Shown: positions 21,554 to 34,295, numbered from the stretch's first letter. The stretch is DNA of 64,000 nucleotides from Phytophthora sp. 'mugwort' (GCA_033558025.1 JAUCEF010000003.1:496001-560000); one strand, 5' to 3'. The notes: generated from the sequence alone by a model not told the origin. Made by a program: numbers and translations.

Positions 21554-22820
21554 ATGCGGGCAGTATCCCACCTAAAAGTGCAGAAGGTGGCAGCCATCGA
21601 GCGCGCTAAGAAGGAAGGGGTTTCATCTGCTCTAGCAAAAAAGTTCAGCATCAACCGCGTCACTCTATTCAGGTGGGTAAAGACTGAAGATGCGATTAGA
21701 AAAATATACGCCAAAAAACACCAAACGCGGGCCTCCGGTCTCGTTCCCAACCATGGAGAAGCGGTACGTTGTTGCATGAACCGATATGTTGGCTCTATGA
21801 GATTTAATTTGTATTCATTATCACTAGTTTGTACGAGTGGGTGAAGGACATGCGTCGGAATAGGTCCAAGTGTGCGCACAAGCTAGTATTTCTACATATA
21901 CCTTACCACTTTCTAAAGTAATTCGTTTTTGCTGCAATACAGGTGCAACAACCGAGTGCTTGGTGATCACGGCTGGCTGATTCGAAGCGCTTCCTCGCTA
22001 CGCGTAGCACTGCTGCTGCAGTGGAATACCTACGCGTTTTCGACGTCGCCACAGGCTCTTAATTAGACGCATAACCCACCGCGGGACGAAGCAACGCACC
22101 CAGTTGGAGGTATATCTTTTGCATGTATTATTATACTTCTGCTAAATATAACGTTTTGTGGTGCAATGGTATCGTTGTAGGAAGTAGCTGCGGCGTTTGG
22201 TAACTCGATGAGACATTATTTTGAGCACTCAAGTGCCGTTTCGTACACGATTGGTGCTAGCAAGTACGACGAGATTCAAAATAAGGACCAAACATCGATC
22301 TACATTGATATGAATCCAACCACGAGCATAACATTTTGCGGTGATCGCAACGTTGACGCTCTTCAAGGTGAGTAAATTGTATGTATCAATGGATGCTAAC
22401 ACGTATGTATTTATCTAGTAGAGATGTCGGAAAACTCTTTCCGTGCCTCTGTTTTCCTGTGTGCTTCTGCAACAGGGGCGAAACTATGCCCGCTCACCGT
22501 GTTTAGCGGGACTCCAGACGGCTTAGTACAGGAAGAGCTACAAAATCCCATCCTCTGTATCGCAATAATGTCATTTCTGCAGTTCAGAAGAAGAGATACT
22601 GCGACGAGCGTATCATACACATCTGGATCGACGAGGCGCATCTGCCTACATGTTTGACCAAATGACAAAACTGCATTGCTAATCTAAGCTTTTGTACTAT
22701 TTTGCTTAGGTATGGCGTCCGTCAGTCATGTCTTCACGGCTGCTCCTGTTGGACAGTCTAAAGACCCATAAGATGGCCAGTGTGCGAGCGAAGCTCGAAG
22801 ATGACCTCTCCACGGAGGTT
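21554..22820 (+). pseudogene. Intron-containing pogo-like transposase, 3' truncated
   Basis: Plus strand: an N-terminal helix-turn-helix (VQKVAAIERAKKEGVSSALA, then FSINRVTLFRWV), later EIQNKDQTSIYIDMNPTTS (first catalytic Asp block), then FRASVFLCASATGAKLCPLT, RYCDERIIHIWIDE and RLLLLDSLKTHKM (second Asp). Pieces are separated by GT-AG introns. The clearest is 22368-22421 (54 nt, GTGAGT...GCTAAC...TAG), which joins the frames exactly. The third Asp region is missing because the Gypsy element begins at 22822. At least one frameshift also lies near 22570. This is a DDE cut-and-paste transposase remnant into which a retrotransposon inserted. Confidence 0.75.
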
Positions 22821-22821
22821 G

Positions 22822-23056
22822 TGTAACGGGCTGTGTCCGTTACACAACTAAGTAGGCTTCTATTACATATTACATTAGTAGGTAGCTATCCTCCTATTGG
22901 TTGATTATGGGGAGCCAGACCCATATCGACCAATCAGGAGTCGATCCACATTCGAGGGCTCACTAAAGTGACAATTGGGTTTGTTAATTAGAAGCTTCCG
23001 CTGCTACTAATAGTGTAAGCTAGTAACGGTAGCTCTTACCTCTTACACCTCTTACA
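22822..23056 (+). repeat. Gypsy 5' LTR (probable)
   Basis: Begins TGTAACGG and ends CTTACA, with the start forming an inverted repeat TGTAACGG-GCTGTGT-CCGTTACA (22822-22844). The end at 23056 is chosen because TTACA closes the TG...CA inverted terminus; a few bases either way are possible without the 3' partner. Confidence 0.65.
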
Positions 23057-23199
23057 CCTGATAGCACTTCGTAGTCCTTCCAATGCCAGTACGAGATGAG
23101 CCTGAACGAGCCCTACGCGACCCCAGCGACAACGCTGGATCACTCGGCCTTCCCCATCTCACCACCGTCGAGTGACAAGCCCTACACCGCCTCGCGGCG

Positions 23200-26100
23200 G
23201 TGTCAGGAAAAGTCTTCGTAACGTCGCTGCTGAGCTTAGCGACGCCCGAACGACAAAGTGAAGCCATTCAAGCGTTCATGTCACGCGAGCTCGTCGAAGC
23301 GAATCGGCGAGTATCAACTCCCTCGCATGGCTCACGGAACGATGCTGTCAAGATGGATACGTCGACTTACTCCAGTGTCGGACAACACCGCCTGCCACTG
23401 AACCGCTGTTTCCGCGAAGTCGACATCGCAATCGCTTCGAGGCTAATCGAAGCGGCCCCAGCAATAATTAACTCTTTGATGTCTCTCCTGTCCGGAAAGG
23501 CGAAGGAGTGGGCCCTAGGCAAACTGGTTGTCGACCCCAATGCGTTCCCCACTCTGGAGAGCATCCAGAGTGACCTGCGACTCGCATTCGAGCCTCCACA
23601 GGACGAGGCATGCATGCGAGCAGACTTCTTTGCTCTCAAGCAAGGTCTACTGTCAATGCGGGATTACGTTTAGAAGACGCGACACTTAGTTCGTGTGTAC
23701 TTACGAACCCTATCGACATGGCCCCGCAAGTCCACGTCTTTATTTGTGGTATGCGCGAGGGCTTGACACGCTATTCTGTCGCGCGCGCCGACCCGAAGTC
23801 CCTGGAAGAGGCCTTCGCCATCGCGCTACGCGAGGACTATACTGTGTCGTCTTCATACCCCCGCGGGTCAGCGCCCGAGCCAATGGAGATCGACGCGATC
23901 GACATTCCTGTGGCCGCGGTCGATTGCCGAACCGCGGCACTCGCACCCCGAGTATCACGACCTGCTACCGCTGTGGTAAGCAGGGCCATCGCGCGGCAAT
24001 CTGCCGCGCGCCCGCGCCGGTTTACCGCGCTGCTGCGCCGATCTACACGACGCAGTCGTCCAGAGGGACGATGATCCTCGCCAGACGGCCCAGCCAAAAA
24101 ACGATCAGGCCCAGTAGGTGCGGGGTGCCCTACTGGCTGGAACGGAGGTCCGAGTTCCCCGGTGGCAACCGAATCTCCTAGCCCCTATGTGCAGCATGCA
24201 CATTTTAATGCCTCCACCAGCAGCGGTGATTCCAGACTGATCATCGTCAGTCTATTCGTCGCTGTCGCGCGGCGTCCACTCCGCGCGCATCTCGACTCCG
24301 GCGCATCGGGAATAACTTCTCCGGGGCGTCTTGTCACTCGCTACTACCGCTTCGGTTCCGTCCCTGAGGGGCCGGGTGAACTCATCGTCAAATTGGCTGA
24401 CGGGACCCCGCATCGTGTGCCGCGGCGAGTGGTCTCGCTCCCGTATATTTTCAACGGCTTCCACAGCAAGGGACGAGCTCATGTGTAAGAGATGAATTAC
24501 GCGTTCGACTGCATCCTAGGGATGCCGTGGATTGCACGGTATCATCCGCAGATTGACTGGCTGGCCCGATCGGTAAAACGTCGGGCCGATTTCGATGTAC
24601 GAGAGGTCTTCACACACCTGCTCGTCGCACCCTCGGACTGGCCACACGCCCGAGTGGTGGAACTATCCACTACGACGCATTTTATGCATCGAGAAGGCGA
24701 TGGCCCTCTTTGCATGGTATGCGCCGTATCGGTGGATGTACCTGAGGCTGTCGAGCAGAGGCTCCCGCGAAATAATATGGCGGTCGAGCATCCGAGGCTC
24801 TTGCGTATTCACGAGGCGGTCGAGCAGAGGCTCCCGCATGATTCCGGTGCGATCGAGGCAGAGCTCTCGCACCTAGAGAGGGGGGGGGGTATTCAGACAA
24901 ATTTATCGGGCTGCGACAGTGGCGTATCCGTCTCGAGCCCATGCTCGAGACGCACGAAATCATCGCGCCGAGCCAAGCGACGGCTGAAACCCCGCCTCGA
25001 TCCCAGCGACAGCAAACTGGCTGTGCTGGAATCCGTGCACGCCCTTGAGTATGTGGATGGTCCCCACAACGCAGTTGCAGAATCGACGCAGCGTCGATCA
25101 TCCGGTTGCCGGGTCTCTCGTGGAAGGATTTCCTCCACGAGCTCAAGTCCGGCGAAATTGATCAAGTGTGCTTCATCACCATCAAGGCCCCAGCGCATGA
25201 CGCGTTCAACGCTGTAATTGACACTAACGTGTCGGCTGGGCCTCATAACGCCGAGCCGAAATCAGCGCGCGAAGAGCGGCTCGCGGCTCAGTCCTGGGAA
25301 TCACTCCAGGAATCCAATAATCCGGTGTACACGATCACCCAGGAATACGCAGATGTATTCCCGGAACTAATTCTTGCAGAACTCCCCGCCGACAGAGGAG
25401 TTCGCCACGACATTGACCTCGCGCCGGGCACGAAATATTGCGTGACGCGGCAGCGGCCACTGCCGCGAGACCAAGCCATTGCGATCGACGAGTTCTTCGA
25501 AGGTCGGCGCCGAGCCGGTCACGTCCGTGAGAGCATCTCGCCTCACTCGAGTCCGACTTTCTGCGTCAAGAAGGCGACGGGTGGATGGCGCATCGTTCAC
25601 GTTTTTTATAAGTTGAATGATGCCACCATCCCCGCACAGGCACCGATTCCTCGAAAAGACATGGTAGTAGACTCCATGTCAGGCAGCACGATCTACAACG
25701 CGATTGATCTGACAGACGGGTTTTATCAGATCCTCATGCGAGAGAGTGATGTTCCCTTCACTGCGGTAAGCACTCCCAGTGGTATGCTCTGGGAGTGGCT
25801 CGTGATGCCTCAAGGGCTCAAGAACGCCCCTGCCACGTTCAATCGCATGGTTTCCCAAGTACTCCGCCCGCTCCGTGACTTTGCACCGAGCTACTTCGAC
25901 GATATCTTCGTTCACAGTCACGCTGAAGGTAATCTCAGCGCGGTCGGAATTCGCCTCGGGCACTTGAAACGTGTGTTTCAAGTGATGCGTGATAACAAAT
26001 TGTACGCGAACCTGAAGAAATGCGTCTTCTGCACACCCGAGATTCCAGTTCTCGGGTGTTATGCCAGTAGAGACGGTATCCGAGCGGACCCAGAGAAGGT

Positions 26101-29079
26101 CACGTCGATATGCTCTTGGCCAGGGCCCAAGAACCAAACGGAACTCCGTCAGTGGCTGGGTCTCGCGAATTATCTTCACAAGTACACGAAAAATTACGCA
26201 GGGCTGATCCAGCACTGTCATCCTTGCTCAAGAAGGATGTCGTCTGGCTTTGGCGTCCGGAACACCAAGCAGCGTTTGACTCGGTGAAGAAGAGCCTCTC
26301 CGAAGCTCCAATATTGGTACTCCCCAACGACGCCAAACCATTCCACGTGGTTTGGGAATCCAGCGATTTTGCCATCGGATGCGCTCTCATGCAATTCGAT
26401 GATGAGGGCCGAGAGTGCGTCGTGAGCTTCCAGTCACGACAGATGAAGCCGGCCGAGAGGAATTACCCGGTACATGACAAGGAGCTGCTCGCGATGCGCT
26501 ACGCCCTGATTAAATTCAGAGTGTACCGGCTGGGCGAGCGGACGATCGCGCTTTACACGGATCATGCGTCGCTGAGGACTGCGACCAAAAGTCCGCACCT
26601 CTCGCAACGCATGGCTCGCTGGTTATCATTCTTTGCGGAGTATAATTTCGTAGTGCATTACAAGCCCGGCAAGAATAACATTCTTGCCGACGCGTTGTTG
26701 CGCCGTCCCGACTACAATCCACGTCGGAACCTCGGTCATCAAGCCCTTGTTGAAGTGGATGAGGATGACGAGTGCGCGTGCTGTGTTCAGCTTAACGTCA
26801 ATGCGACATTGACGTCCCGATTCCGTCCCTCCGCGAGCAGATCGCGGAGGCGTATGCTCATGATTCGTTCTATGCGAACATCATTGACCATCTGCGCGAG
26901 CCGACCCTCAAGTCCGAAAAGAAACTCGCGGGTCCCGTTCGTTCTCAACATCAAGCGGTATCAGCTTGATGGTGCGTTGCTAGCGTATACAGTCGATACG
27001 TTCGACTCCCCTCGAGTCGTCGTCCCTGCTGACGATGACCATCGTGCTCATCTCGTCCATGGATACCATGACGCTCCCGTCGGTGGTCACCTCGGATGCG
27101 AGAAAACATTCGGCGCCCTGTCGCGCGACTTCTTTTGGCCCCACATGTACAAGTGGGTCCGCAAATGGGTACGATCGTGTGAGATCTGCCATCGCGTTAA
27201 GACGGCTTCCTCGTCGCAGGCTCCATTGCGTCCGTTGCCAATCGCCACGGACGCGTGGCGCTCAGTCAGCATGGAGTTTTCTTCGGCCTCCCTCCGGATG
27301 ACCAAGGCCGTACCGGTGTCCTAGTCTTCGTCGACCGATTCAGCAAAATGGTACATTTTGCTGCCGTTCCGGCCCTAGTTTCTGCGGAAGACACGGCTAC
27401 GCTCTTCATTGACTTAATATTCCGACCGCACTGGCCTGCCGGAATCAATTGTTTCCAACCGTGATCCACGCTTCACATCGGCCTTCTGGAGCCGATTGTT
27501 CGAATTACTCGGTACCCGCCTCCTCATGTCCATGGCAGCCCATCCAGAGACGTATGGGCAAACAGACCGCGTCAACCGCGTCCTTGAGGACGTGCTTCGC
27601 AGTTACGCGACGTCTTTTACGCCGTGGAGTTCATTTCTCCCGCTCGCCGAATTTGCAATCTATAATTCCGTGCACGCGTCAACAGGGTTGCTTTGGAGCC
27701 TCCCCCCACGGTATCGGCTCCGCTCTTGGTAGGGGAGACCTAACGGTACTCAAGAAAATACTCTTGTCTTCCTCGATAGCGCCACCAGCGAAAGGTCCGG
27801 TGGCCTCCGCGACATCCACGCCTCTCCCTGGCGTCACTAATACGGCTAAAGTCAATACGGTCCAAGCACACTCCACCGAAATTGCAGTTACAGTCAGCGC
27901 CGTTACACGTTCATCCACGAGATTACGACCGTAACACACCCGGTGGCCGACCCGGCGATTGCCAAGGGAAAATCCCGTTCTGTATCTCGCGGTATTACCG
28001 ACGCGATTGTACCTACCGCGTCGCCCATAGCCAACTTCTCTCCACGAGAAGTTGATTCGTCGATAAATTCCGCCGCGGTATCGGACTTCGTATTATGTCG
28101 TCAATCCGTCACGCGCAAAGTGCGTGACGCGGTGCAAGCGGCCGTTGGATAAACAGAAAGAAAATGCAGACCGCCGAGGCTGGAAGAATACTTCTGTCTT
28201 CCGGGTATGTGACAGAGTATTATTGTCTACCACCGGTATACAATCTACTGCAATTATGAATTTGGGAGCCAATAAATTGGCCCCGCGATTTATTGGACCA
28301 TTCACGATACGCAAAGCAATTGGGGACGCATATACATTAGATATTCCTACGGCTATGCGACTACACCCGACGTTCTATGTCAGGCGGCTCAAGACTGATC
28401 TCCCGGCGGAGATCCCTGATCTGCAGGTGCCGGCTCGTATTCGGACATCCCGAGCTGACGACGCTGTCGCCGACTCAAGCCAAGTCCCCGCTGCTCGCGC
28501 GTCATCTCGCCCTGCTGCGGCGCTCCAAATACCGCAGTCTCCAACCGCCGGAGTCGCTCTACAAGAACCCGTTGTTCCCGACGAGTTCGCTCCGCAGAGG
28601 ACGTCGCGGCATCCGCGTCTTCCCGGCCTTCTCCGCCATCTCGCGAGCGTCCTGCAATTCGACCGTCATCTGTTGCGCCTCAGCTCGCAGAAGACGACAT
28701 TCTTTCGCCGTCATCCCTTCCGATTGAGAGGCCGCCTCGGAAAGCTGAGTCCCCTCCACGACAACGGGGGCATTATCACAGTGATGGTCCTCCTCCACTG
28801 ATTGATGCGACTGGCGCTCGGCACTGGGTCGCCGAGCGGATCGCAGATCAACGCTCGGCATGCGCAATGATTCCCGGTCCGGGCCAACGCCCGGCACGCC
28901 CCGAAATCCAGTATCGGGTCCGCTGACTGGGGTTCCCGCCAGCGGAGGACATGTGGGAATCGCGTGAGGCTCTCCTTGAGGATATCCCGGATATTGTGAC
29001 CGACTTGGAGAAGTCCCAGTCTGCCGCCATGATCTTCACTCCACGAGCTCCGCGAATATTTAGGCTGAAAAGTCTGTGA
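23200..29079 (+). pseudogene. Gypsy gag-pol polyprotein, multiply broken
   Basis: Gag from about 23200 (a frame containing [20 protein letters not shown]), a zinc-knuckle-like CYRCGKQGHRAAIC (23965-24010), protease LDSGASG near 24295, reverse transcriptase 25330-26150 with YFDDIFVHS near 25895, RNase H 26230-26720 (YTDHASLR), the integrase HHCC region HLVHGYHDAP...CEICH (27045-27190), integrase core FVDRFSKMVHFA and HPETYGQTDRVNRVLEDVL (27330-27600), and a C-terminal chromodomain (WVAERIAD...GFPPAEDMWESREALLED) ending at 29079. A TGA replaces the Trp expected in the chromodomain near 28928. Frame breaks occur near 23670, 24110, 24480, 25110, 26230, 26850, 27300, 27460, 27730 and 28140. Dead copy. 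Confidence 0.88.
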
Positions 29080-29626
29080 ATATATTCCGGACCAGAGGTA
29101 TGCGAATATTCTTGTCCGGAGTAACACGGATATTCCTAGCGAGAGGTCTGCGAACAATTTGGCATTCGCCCTCGCAAGCGGCTTCGCTCGCGAGCAAACC
29201 GACTCCACCTACAATATTCACGCGATCGACTGCAACTTCGTGCCCGATACGCTCTCGCTCGTAGACACGCGAGCGATATTTTCCATGGTAATATCCAGTC
29301 CTATTCCAATCTGGTCCCTGCGACCAGCGACGATCACGCGAGCGCGATCGGCTGCGCTCGCGACCACATGAGAGAGAGATGAGGTTCCGGTTGTCGACCA
29401 CGATCTCGCGAGCGGCTGCGCTCGCGAGCAGGCGACGATTCCGGTAGCCACCCACGATGTTCGTCATTTCGGGTTGCACAGGCTGTCGTTGTTCCGTTGC
29501 CTGGTGAAACTCATGCAGCGAGCGTTCGTAATATCCTATCCAGCGCCGTTCTGACTCTTCAAGGGGGATTCCGCAATTTGCGCAGTAGTACACACTTCCT
29601 ATACGGCGGATACTTTGCAGCAGCAA
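29060..29626 (-). other. Antisense open frame in the Gypsy 3' region
   Basis: A 188-codon minus-strand frame overlaps the 3' end of the Gypsy coding region and its 3' untranslated DNA. It contains YYCANCGIPLEESERRW, a possible single CxxC knuckle, and a long Arg/Ser-rich stretch (RERSRSRSRDRR). The DNA holds repeated GCTCGCGAGC palindromes within AGCGGCTGCGCTCGCGAGC-type units near 29178 and 29410. It may be an extra antisense ORF, as in some Gypsy elements, or simply an open stretch from biased composition. Confidence 0.35.
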
Positions 29627-29652
29627 AACCTAACCCCTGACCGACAAGCACC

Positions 29653-32600
29653 ATGCAAAGCGCGGACGCCTTAGGCCGCGCGAAGCCGCCGGATGCCGAG
29701 GAGAAGCCTCCGGATCTAGAGGGGGCAAACACGAAGGAGTTGAAGCAGGAAAACATAAGGAAGAGGCGGAGGAGAAGAGGTCCAGTCAAGATTCTATCGT
29801 AGAAGAGACATCTCAATCGCAGAGCAGTGTGACGGAAGCGCCTGATGAAGCAATGTCGTCAGCTTCGCAGAACGAAAGACAGGGTAATCCTGACGAGCAG
29901 GAAGTGGAGTCGCCCAGCGGCATGAAGGAGGCAACCAAGCCAAAAGAGGCAGCAGCTGTCGCGCAGGGTCGGAAGGTCCAGAATCCGAGAGGGAGGCGCA
30001 ACCGCAAGATGTTTAATGCAGTAGTGGCGGCGATGAAAGAACCTCATGGACCTCCAGGCCCCGCATGGACCTCCAAATGCGGCGTGGACGGAAACAGTAG
30101 CCAAGCTGTACGCGTTGATTCATGAAAGAATCACCGTGGATGAAGACCTGGTGCCAGTAGCTAAAAAGCGATACCCCAAGTTCAAGGTCGATGAACAAGC
30201 AGTGCTATTCCGTTTCTTCGAGGAAACTTGCATCATCAATGAGGGTTCCTACGTGGAATGGCAGCGATATGCAGCCAAACTGATGGATGATCTCTACAAC
30301 ACGCGCTTGTCTTTCAAGCATATTCTCCAAAACATGATCACTCGTGTAAAATGGGCGCGTACAACGCCACTGAACCAATGGACGGCCAAGGTAACAGCGG
30401 GCAGTCCACAGGAGCTGCTCAGCGACGAAGTGGTGCCGGCCAAGGCGAGGACCAGGATTACATGCTCAACCCAGAGGTTTACAGTGCGGCGGACATCGAG
30501 ACATTGCAGGAGATCTGCCAGCAACAACGCAGCTCCGGAAACGGGCGTAGACTACGTGAAGGAACGAAGGATGAATGAGGAATCATCAGTGGACTGGCCG
30601 AAGGCAAGATTGTAAGCAGAAAGACTTCACCGTTCTTGAGAAGCGTTCTGGACTCGCGTGACCGACTTCGCTTATACCGTACCATCCAGGAACAAGTGGA
30701 AGGGGAGCTGGTTTGCAGTTTAGAAACGGAGCCGGGATTCGTTTACCTCGGCAAAGTACCAGTGCAATTAAGGAGGAAGAGAACATGTCAGCCAAGGGGA
30801 GTTGCGGCACATTCCCAATGTGACCAAAACTATCAGCTACAATTATGTACGTCGCAGTATCCATTTCTTCTTTTTCGACCGCTCCTCGACGAGGAAACAT
30901 GAGATAACAACAGTGCCGTTGAAGTGTAAGATCTACCGCTTGAAAAACGCGCACCTGAAAGATGCGCTATCGATCTGGGCAAGGCAATTCGACAGAAACG
31001 GCGTGAGAATTATGAATCGACAGGAATACGAGGTGGGAGTGCACAACATCACCAGATTTACGGACATCGGACGACTAACGGCCTATCTCGACGAACACAT
31101 TCCTGCGGAAATCGAGTTTGAAGACATGGATACCTGTACACCGGACTCCCGAACATCGACAGTCTGGAAACTAACGGTGAAGATGGAGGGATGCCCAGAC
31201 TTTCTGCGTGGTATTGTGCGTATCATTTGGTAAGGCCAAACGTTGATCTTGTCGCATCCAGGAGTGGGCCAACGACTTCAGTATATTCAATGTGACAACA
31301 TGGGCCACCCGATGGCTCGCTACCGATACACGGAGGATCAATTGAGAGGACCCGGCACCAGAGTGGCCACGGAGGAGGATGTGGCATAGTTGGAAGATCT
31401 TGGCAGACCGTTCGCTAGCATGCAAGAAGTGAAGGAGATGGCGGCGAAACGCCTTCAACTACAAATTGAGAAGAAAAAGCAGGAACTGGAGGCGATCCAA
31501 CCGCTGGCACTGACAAGAAATCGATCAACTGTGGCGGAGCGCGCGGATAAACCAAATGCCAGCTCTGATCCTTCGCCTGCGGCGCAGCCCCAGTTCCACC
31601 GGAGCCAAAACGACAATGGGCAACTCAACCGCTTCGACATGAACCAACGTTTTTTGTGCATCAGGAAACGCTTACGCAGCGGGTGATATCAACGTCGTCC
31701 AAGTTCGCTGTACTGGCGGATGATGGCGACGAGGAAACGGAACCAGGTTCCAAGAGAAGGTGGAGCCCAATGCGACCAACCTCGTGGAGATCGTGTCCGG
31801 AGATGACCAGGAGGAGAAGAGGTCACCACCGATAACAGCTCAAGCAAAGGCAAGACTACATCCTGTGAAGGTAAGCCAAGCAAGCAGCTCCAAATACTGC
31901 AGCTTCTGACCTTGGAACAGCGGGAACGGACAGCGTTACTTCACAAACTGGACTCGATCGCGAACCAAAGCGGGCTCCTCATGCATTTGGGAGAGGAGCA
32001 AGTGGAAACACAGCAGACCTTTCACAGTATTCAGGTGGAACTGGGTATGCGGCAAGTGACAACGCCCTCTTCAGACAACTGCATGGCGATGGCGCTCGCA
32101 CAAGTTCTGGCGGATCAGGAACTAGCCACTCAATACAGATCACTGGAGATACTTACAGCAGTCATCAAGAGTGGCATTCGATGGACGGGCCACCTCAACG
32201 CTCGGAACAATTTAACCACTTCGTTTGCACGGAGCCTCTTGTCAATATGGAGCGAGGTTGGGAAGGAATGGACCCCAAGGAATCAGCGAAGCAGTTATTT
32301 TTTTTAAATGGTACTTAGACGAATACGCAATGACGCCGTCGGAACGCCTCTCGGAACTCGCGAGATACAACTGGGGGTGCAGCGAATTTGTGGCGCTTGC
32401 AGCCAGCTTCCTCCAACGCAAAATCTACGTGTTGGCATACAACACAGACCGGAAAAAGCAATGGTACTGCTCCGTGTATCGACCGAGCACGATGACGCGC
32501 GGCAGAAAGATTATTGAAACGTCCAGCAACTCCCGATGCCACTAGACCAATGCATGGCAGCGATTCGGAAAGAAAAAGCGCTGGGAAGGGCAGTGCCTTT

Positions 32601-32957
32601 AGTCCTCCGTTTCTGGGGTGAACATTATTCGGCGTTTGTGGACTCGAAGCTGGTGGTCGGCACAGGGGACGGTGGTCTGCAAGAACAAGGAACATCTCTA
32701 CCGCCATGGGACCCAGCAAACTGGGGTGGCAACGTGGAGGATCTGCAGGAACGTTTGAACGGGCTGACGATCCCGCATGACCTTCAAACGGAGATTCACC
32801 TGATATTGCACACGACACAGCCCAACGCTACGGCGAACTGATCGCGTTCATGGTCAATACAGCTACGCAATTGTCGCTCCAGGAACGCAATAAATTCCTG
32901 CAGCTGGATCAACATCGGTAGTATTACGGAGTTGCACTTAAAATAAACCAATGATCT
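29653..32957 (+). pseudogene. LINE (L1-like) ORF1 with zinc knuckle and OTU domain; no ORF2
   Basis: The plus strand, in many frames, reads as the ORF1 of oomycete LINEs: a charged N-terminus (from MQSADALGRAKPPDAEEK), a central region WKLTVKMEGCPDFLRGIVRI (31160-31230), a knuckle-like CDNMGHPMARYRYTEDQLRG with Cys losses (31290-31340), a Gln/Lys-rich coil (31430-31500), and an OTU cysteine-protease-like domain. In the OTU, MRQVTTPSSDNCMAMALAQ holds the catalytic Cys (32050-32105) and LRFWGEHYSAFVD the His (32600-32640). OTU proteases cleave ubiquitin chains. At least seven frame breaks occur. No endonuclease or reverse transcriptase follows, so the 3' half is missing, the opposite of normal LINE truncation. 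Confidence 0.75.
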
Positions 32958-33002
32958 CGACCGTTGTCTTGAGCTGGCGAAGAAGATCATCTCGATTCAC
33001 AT

Positions 33003-34295
33003 CTAACCTGCATTTCCGCCACGAACTAACCCTAGCATTTTGCGCAAGAGCGCCAACTCCTCGTTCTTTTTGTTCGGCGTTGATCCAGTCGCTGAGCCGG
33101 ATGATTGCTTTTCAGGCGTGCCTACGAGGTTCTTTGGCTTCATTGTGTTAACTTGAGCATCATTGGGCAGCCGACCAGCCAACACGGCGAGTAAGTTCTG
33201 TCTCTTCTTCAACCAAAAGTGCAGATACAAAATGTCAATCCTGCCATAGCAAACGCTATAATAATCTGGCGCATGGGTTCCTGATTCTGAGCGAAAGTTG
33301 CTCAGACAGCTCTGGTACTCCGACGTGATTTGTCCCCATATGCCACGAAGCTTGATGCCGCTGTGCACGGTTACAGTCGAAGGACGGATACCACCGAACT
33401 TAAGCTGACTCGCGACCAGCCATCCGTACTCCAAACGGTCTTCGGCAAAAATGCTCGCAACATCGGTCCAGAACTGAGATCTTCCGTGTACAGCACCCCT
33501 GTCTAGATCACTGCGCGACACGGGTCCATTGTTTTCAGCAATTCGAGGAGCAAACTCATCTGAAAAAATCACGTTGATGACCCTGAACATGCAGTGCTTC
33601 GTCTTGGTTGTTTGCTCCGCCGTCGATTTTCGTTTTTGGCTGCCATTGCCGAGAGCGATTTCGCTGTAGAGTTGGTTGGTTCTGTCGTAGTCCCGAAGTA
33701 GCGTGATGTAACCAGCCTTGCCGCAGTTGGCTTGAGGGCCTTTTTTGGTTGGGCGAAGACCTCTTCGGTAAACTTCTTTGCGCAGTTCAAGAGCTTTGAA
33801 GACGGTGTACGGCTCCACGACTCCGTCGTGCTGAGGCTGTACCACTTCTTCCACGTCTTTTGCGTCGTTTGTTGTTCGTGCTGCCGTGGTGGCTGTAGCC
33901 GCCGTCGTGGCCGGAGCTGCCGAGGTTTCTGTAGCCGCCGTCGTGGCCGGAGCTGCTGAGCTGGCTGGAGCTAATGAGGTAGCCGCAGCTGCCGAGGTGG
34001 CCGCAGCTGCCGAGGTGGTCATAGCTCCGGCGGTGACCGAAGCTCTCGGGGTGACCAAAGCTGCCGAGGTGGCCGCAGCTGCCGGGGTGGCCGCAGCTGC
34101 TGGGATGACCAGGGCTGGAGCTGTGGCGTCTGCCGGTGCACCTGGATGACCTAACGCTTCCTCTGTGTCGCTCTTAGAAGGTGCCGCTTCAGTTTGGGGC
34201 CTCCATTCACACCCAGCGAACTGGTGCAAAAGAGTCTCGAAGTCCATTTTGGAAATGACGGTCGTTGGGGCCCCCACACAATCGTTGGATGGCAC
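33003..34295 (-). CDS. Hypothetical protein with Ala/Thr-rich linker and SAP-like segment
   Basis: A 430-codon open frame. Residues ~45-145 are low complexity, made of AATSAA, PATTAAT and SAAPATT units. Residues ~165-205 (ALELRKEVYRRGLRPTKKG) resemble a SAP-type DNA-binding helix pair. The C-terminal ~200 residues (RSQFWTDVASIFAED, HSGIKLRGIWGQITSEYQ) are well-composed but unassigned. The frame overlaps the end of the Myb-like frame at 34151-34903, on the same strand. Together they may be one frameshifted or spliced gene of a transposon-derived oomycete family. I cannot assign a function. Confidence 0.55.
   Translation of the reverse strand: MPSNDCVGAPTTVISKMDFETLLHQFAGCEWRPQTEAAPSKSDTEEALGHPGAPADATAPALVIPAAAATPAAAATSAALVTPRASVTAGAMTTSAAAATSAAAATSLAPASSAAPATTAATETSAAPATTAATATTAARTTNDAKDVEEVVQPQHDGVVEPYTVFKALELRKEVYRRGLRPTKKGPQANCGKAGYITLLRDYDRTNQLYSEIALGNGSQKRKSTAEQTTKTKHCMFRVINVIFSDEFAPRIAENNGPVSRSDLDRGAVHGRSQFWTDVASIFAEDRLEYGWLVASQLKFGGIRPSTVTVHSGIKLRGIWGQITSEYQSCLSNFRSESGTHAPDYYSVCYGRIDILYLHFWLKKRQNLLAVLAGRLPNDAQVNTMKPKNLVGTPEKQSSGSATGSTPNKKNEELALLRKMLGLVRGGNAG

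Larger units (their letters stand above)
22822..29640 (+). mobile_element. Ty3/Gypsy chromodomain LTR retrotransposon, 3' LTR not found
   Basis: A 5' LTR (22822-23056) is followed by gag, protease, reverse transcriptase, RNase H, integrase and chromodomain, the Gypsy order. The element begins inside a transposase remnant. No second copy of the LTR is visible before the LINE-like sequence starting near 29641, so the 3' end appears to have been deleted or replaced; the stated end is approximate. Confidence 0.82.

Noticed and set aside
33886..34149. Plus-strand Ala/Val-rich 87-codon frame
   Set aside because: Mirror of the Ala/Thr repeat linker in the minus-strand gene; repetitive codons keep both strands open.
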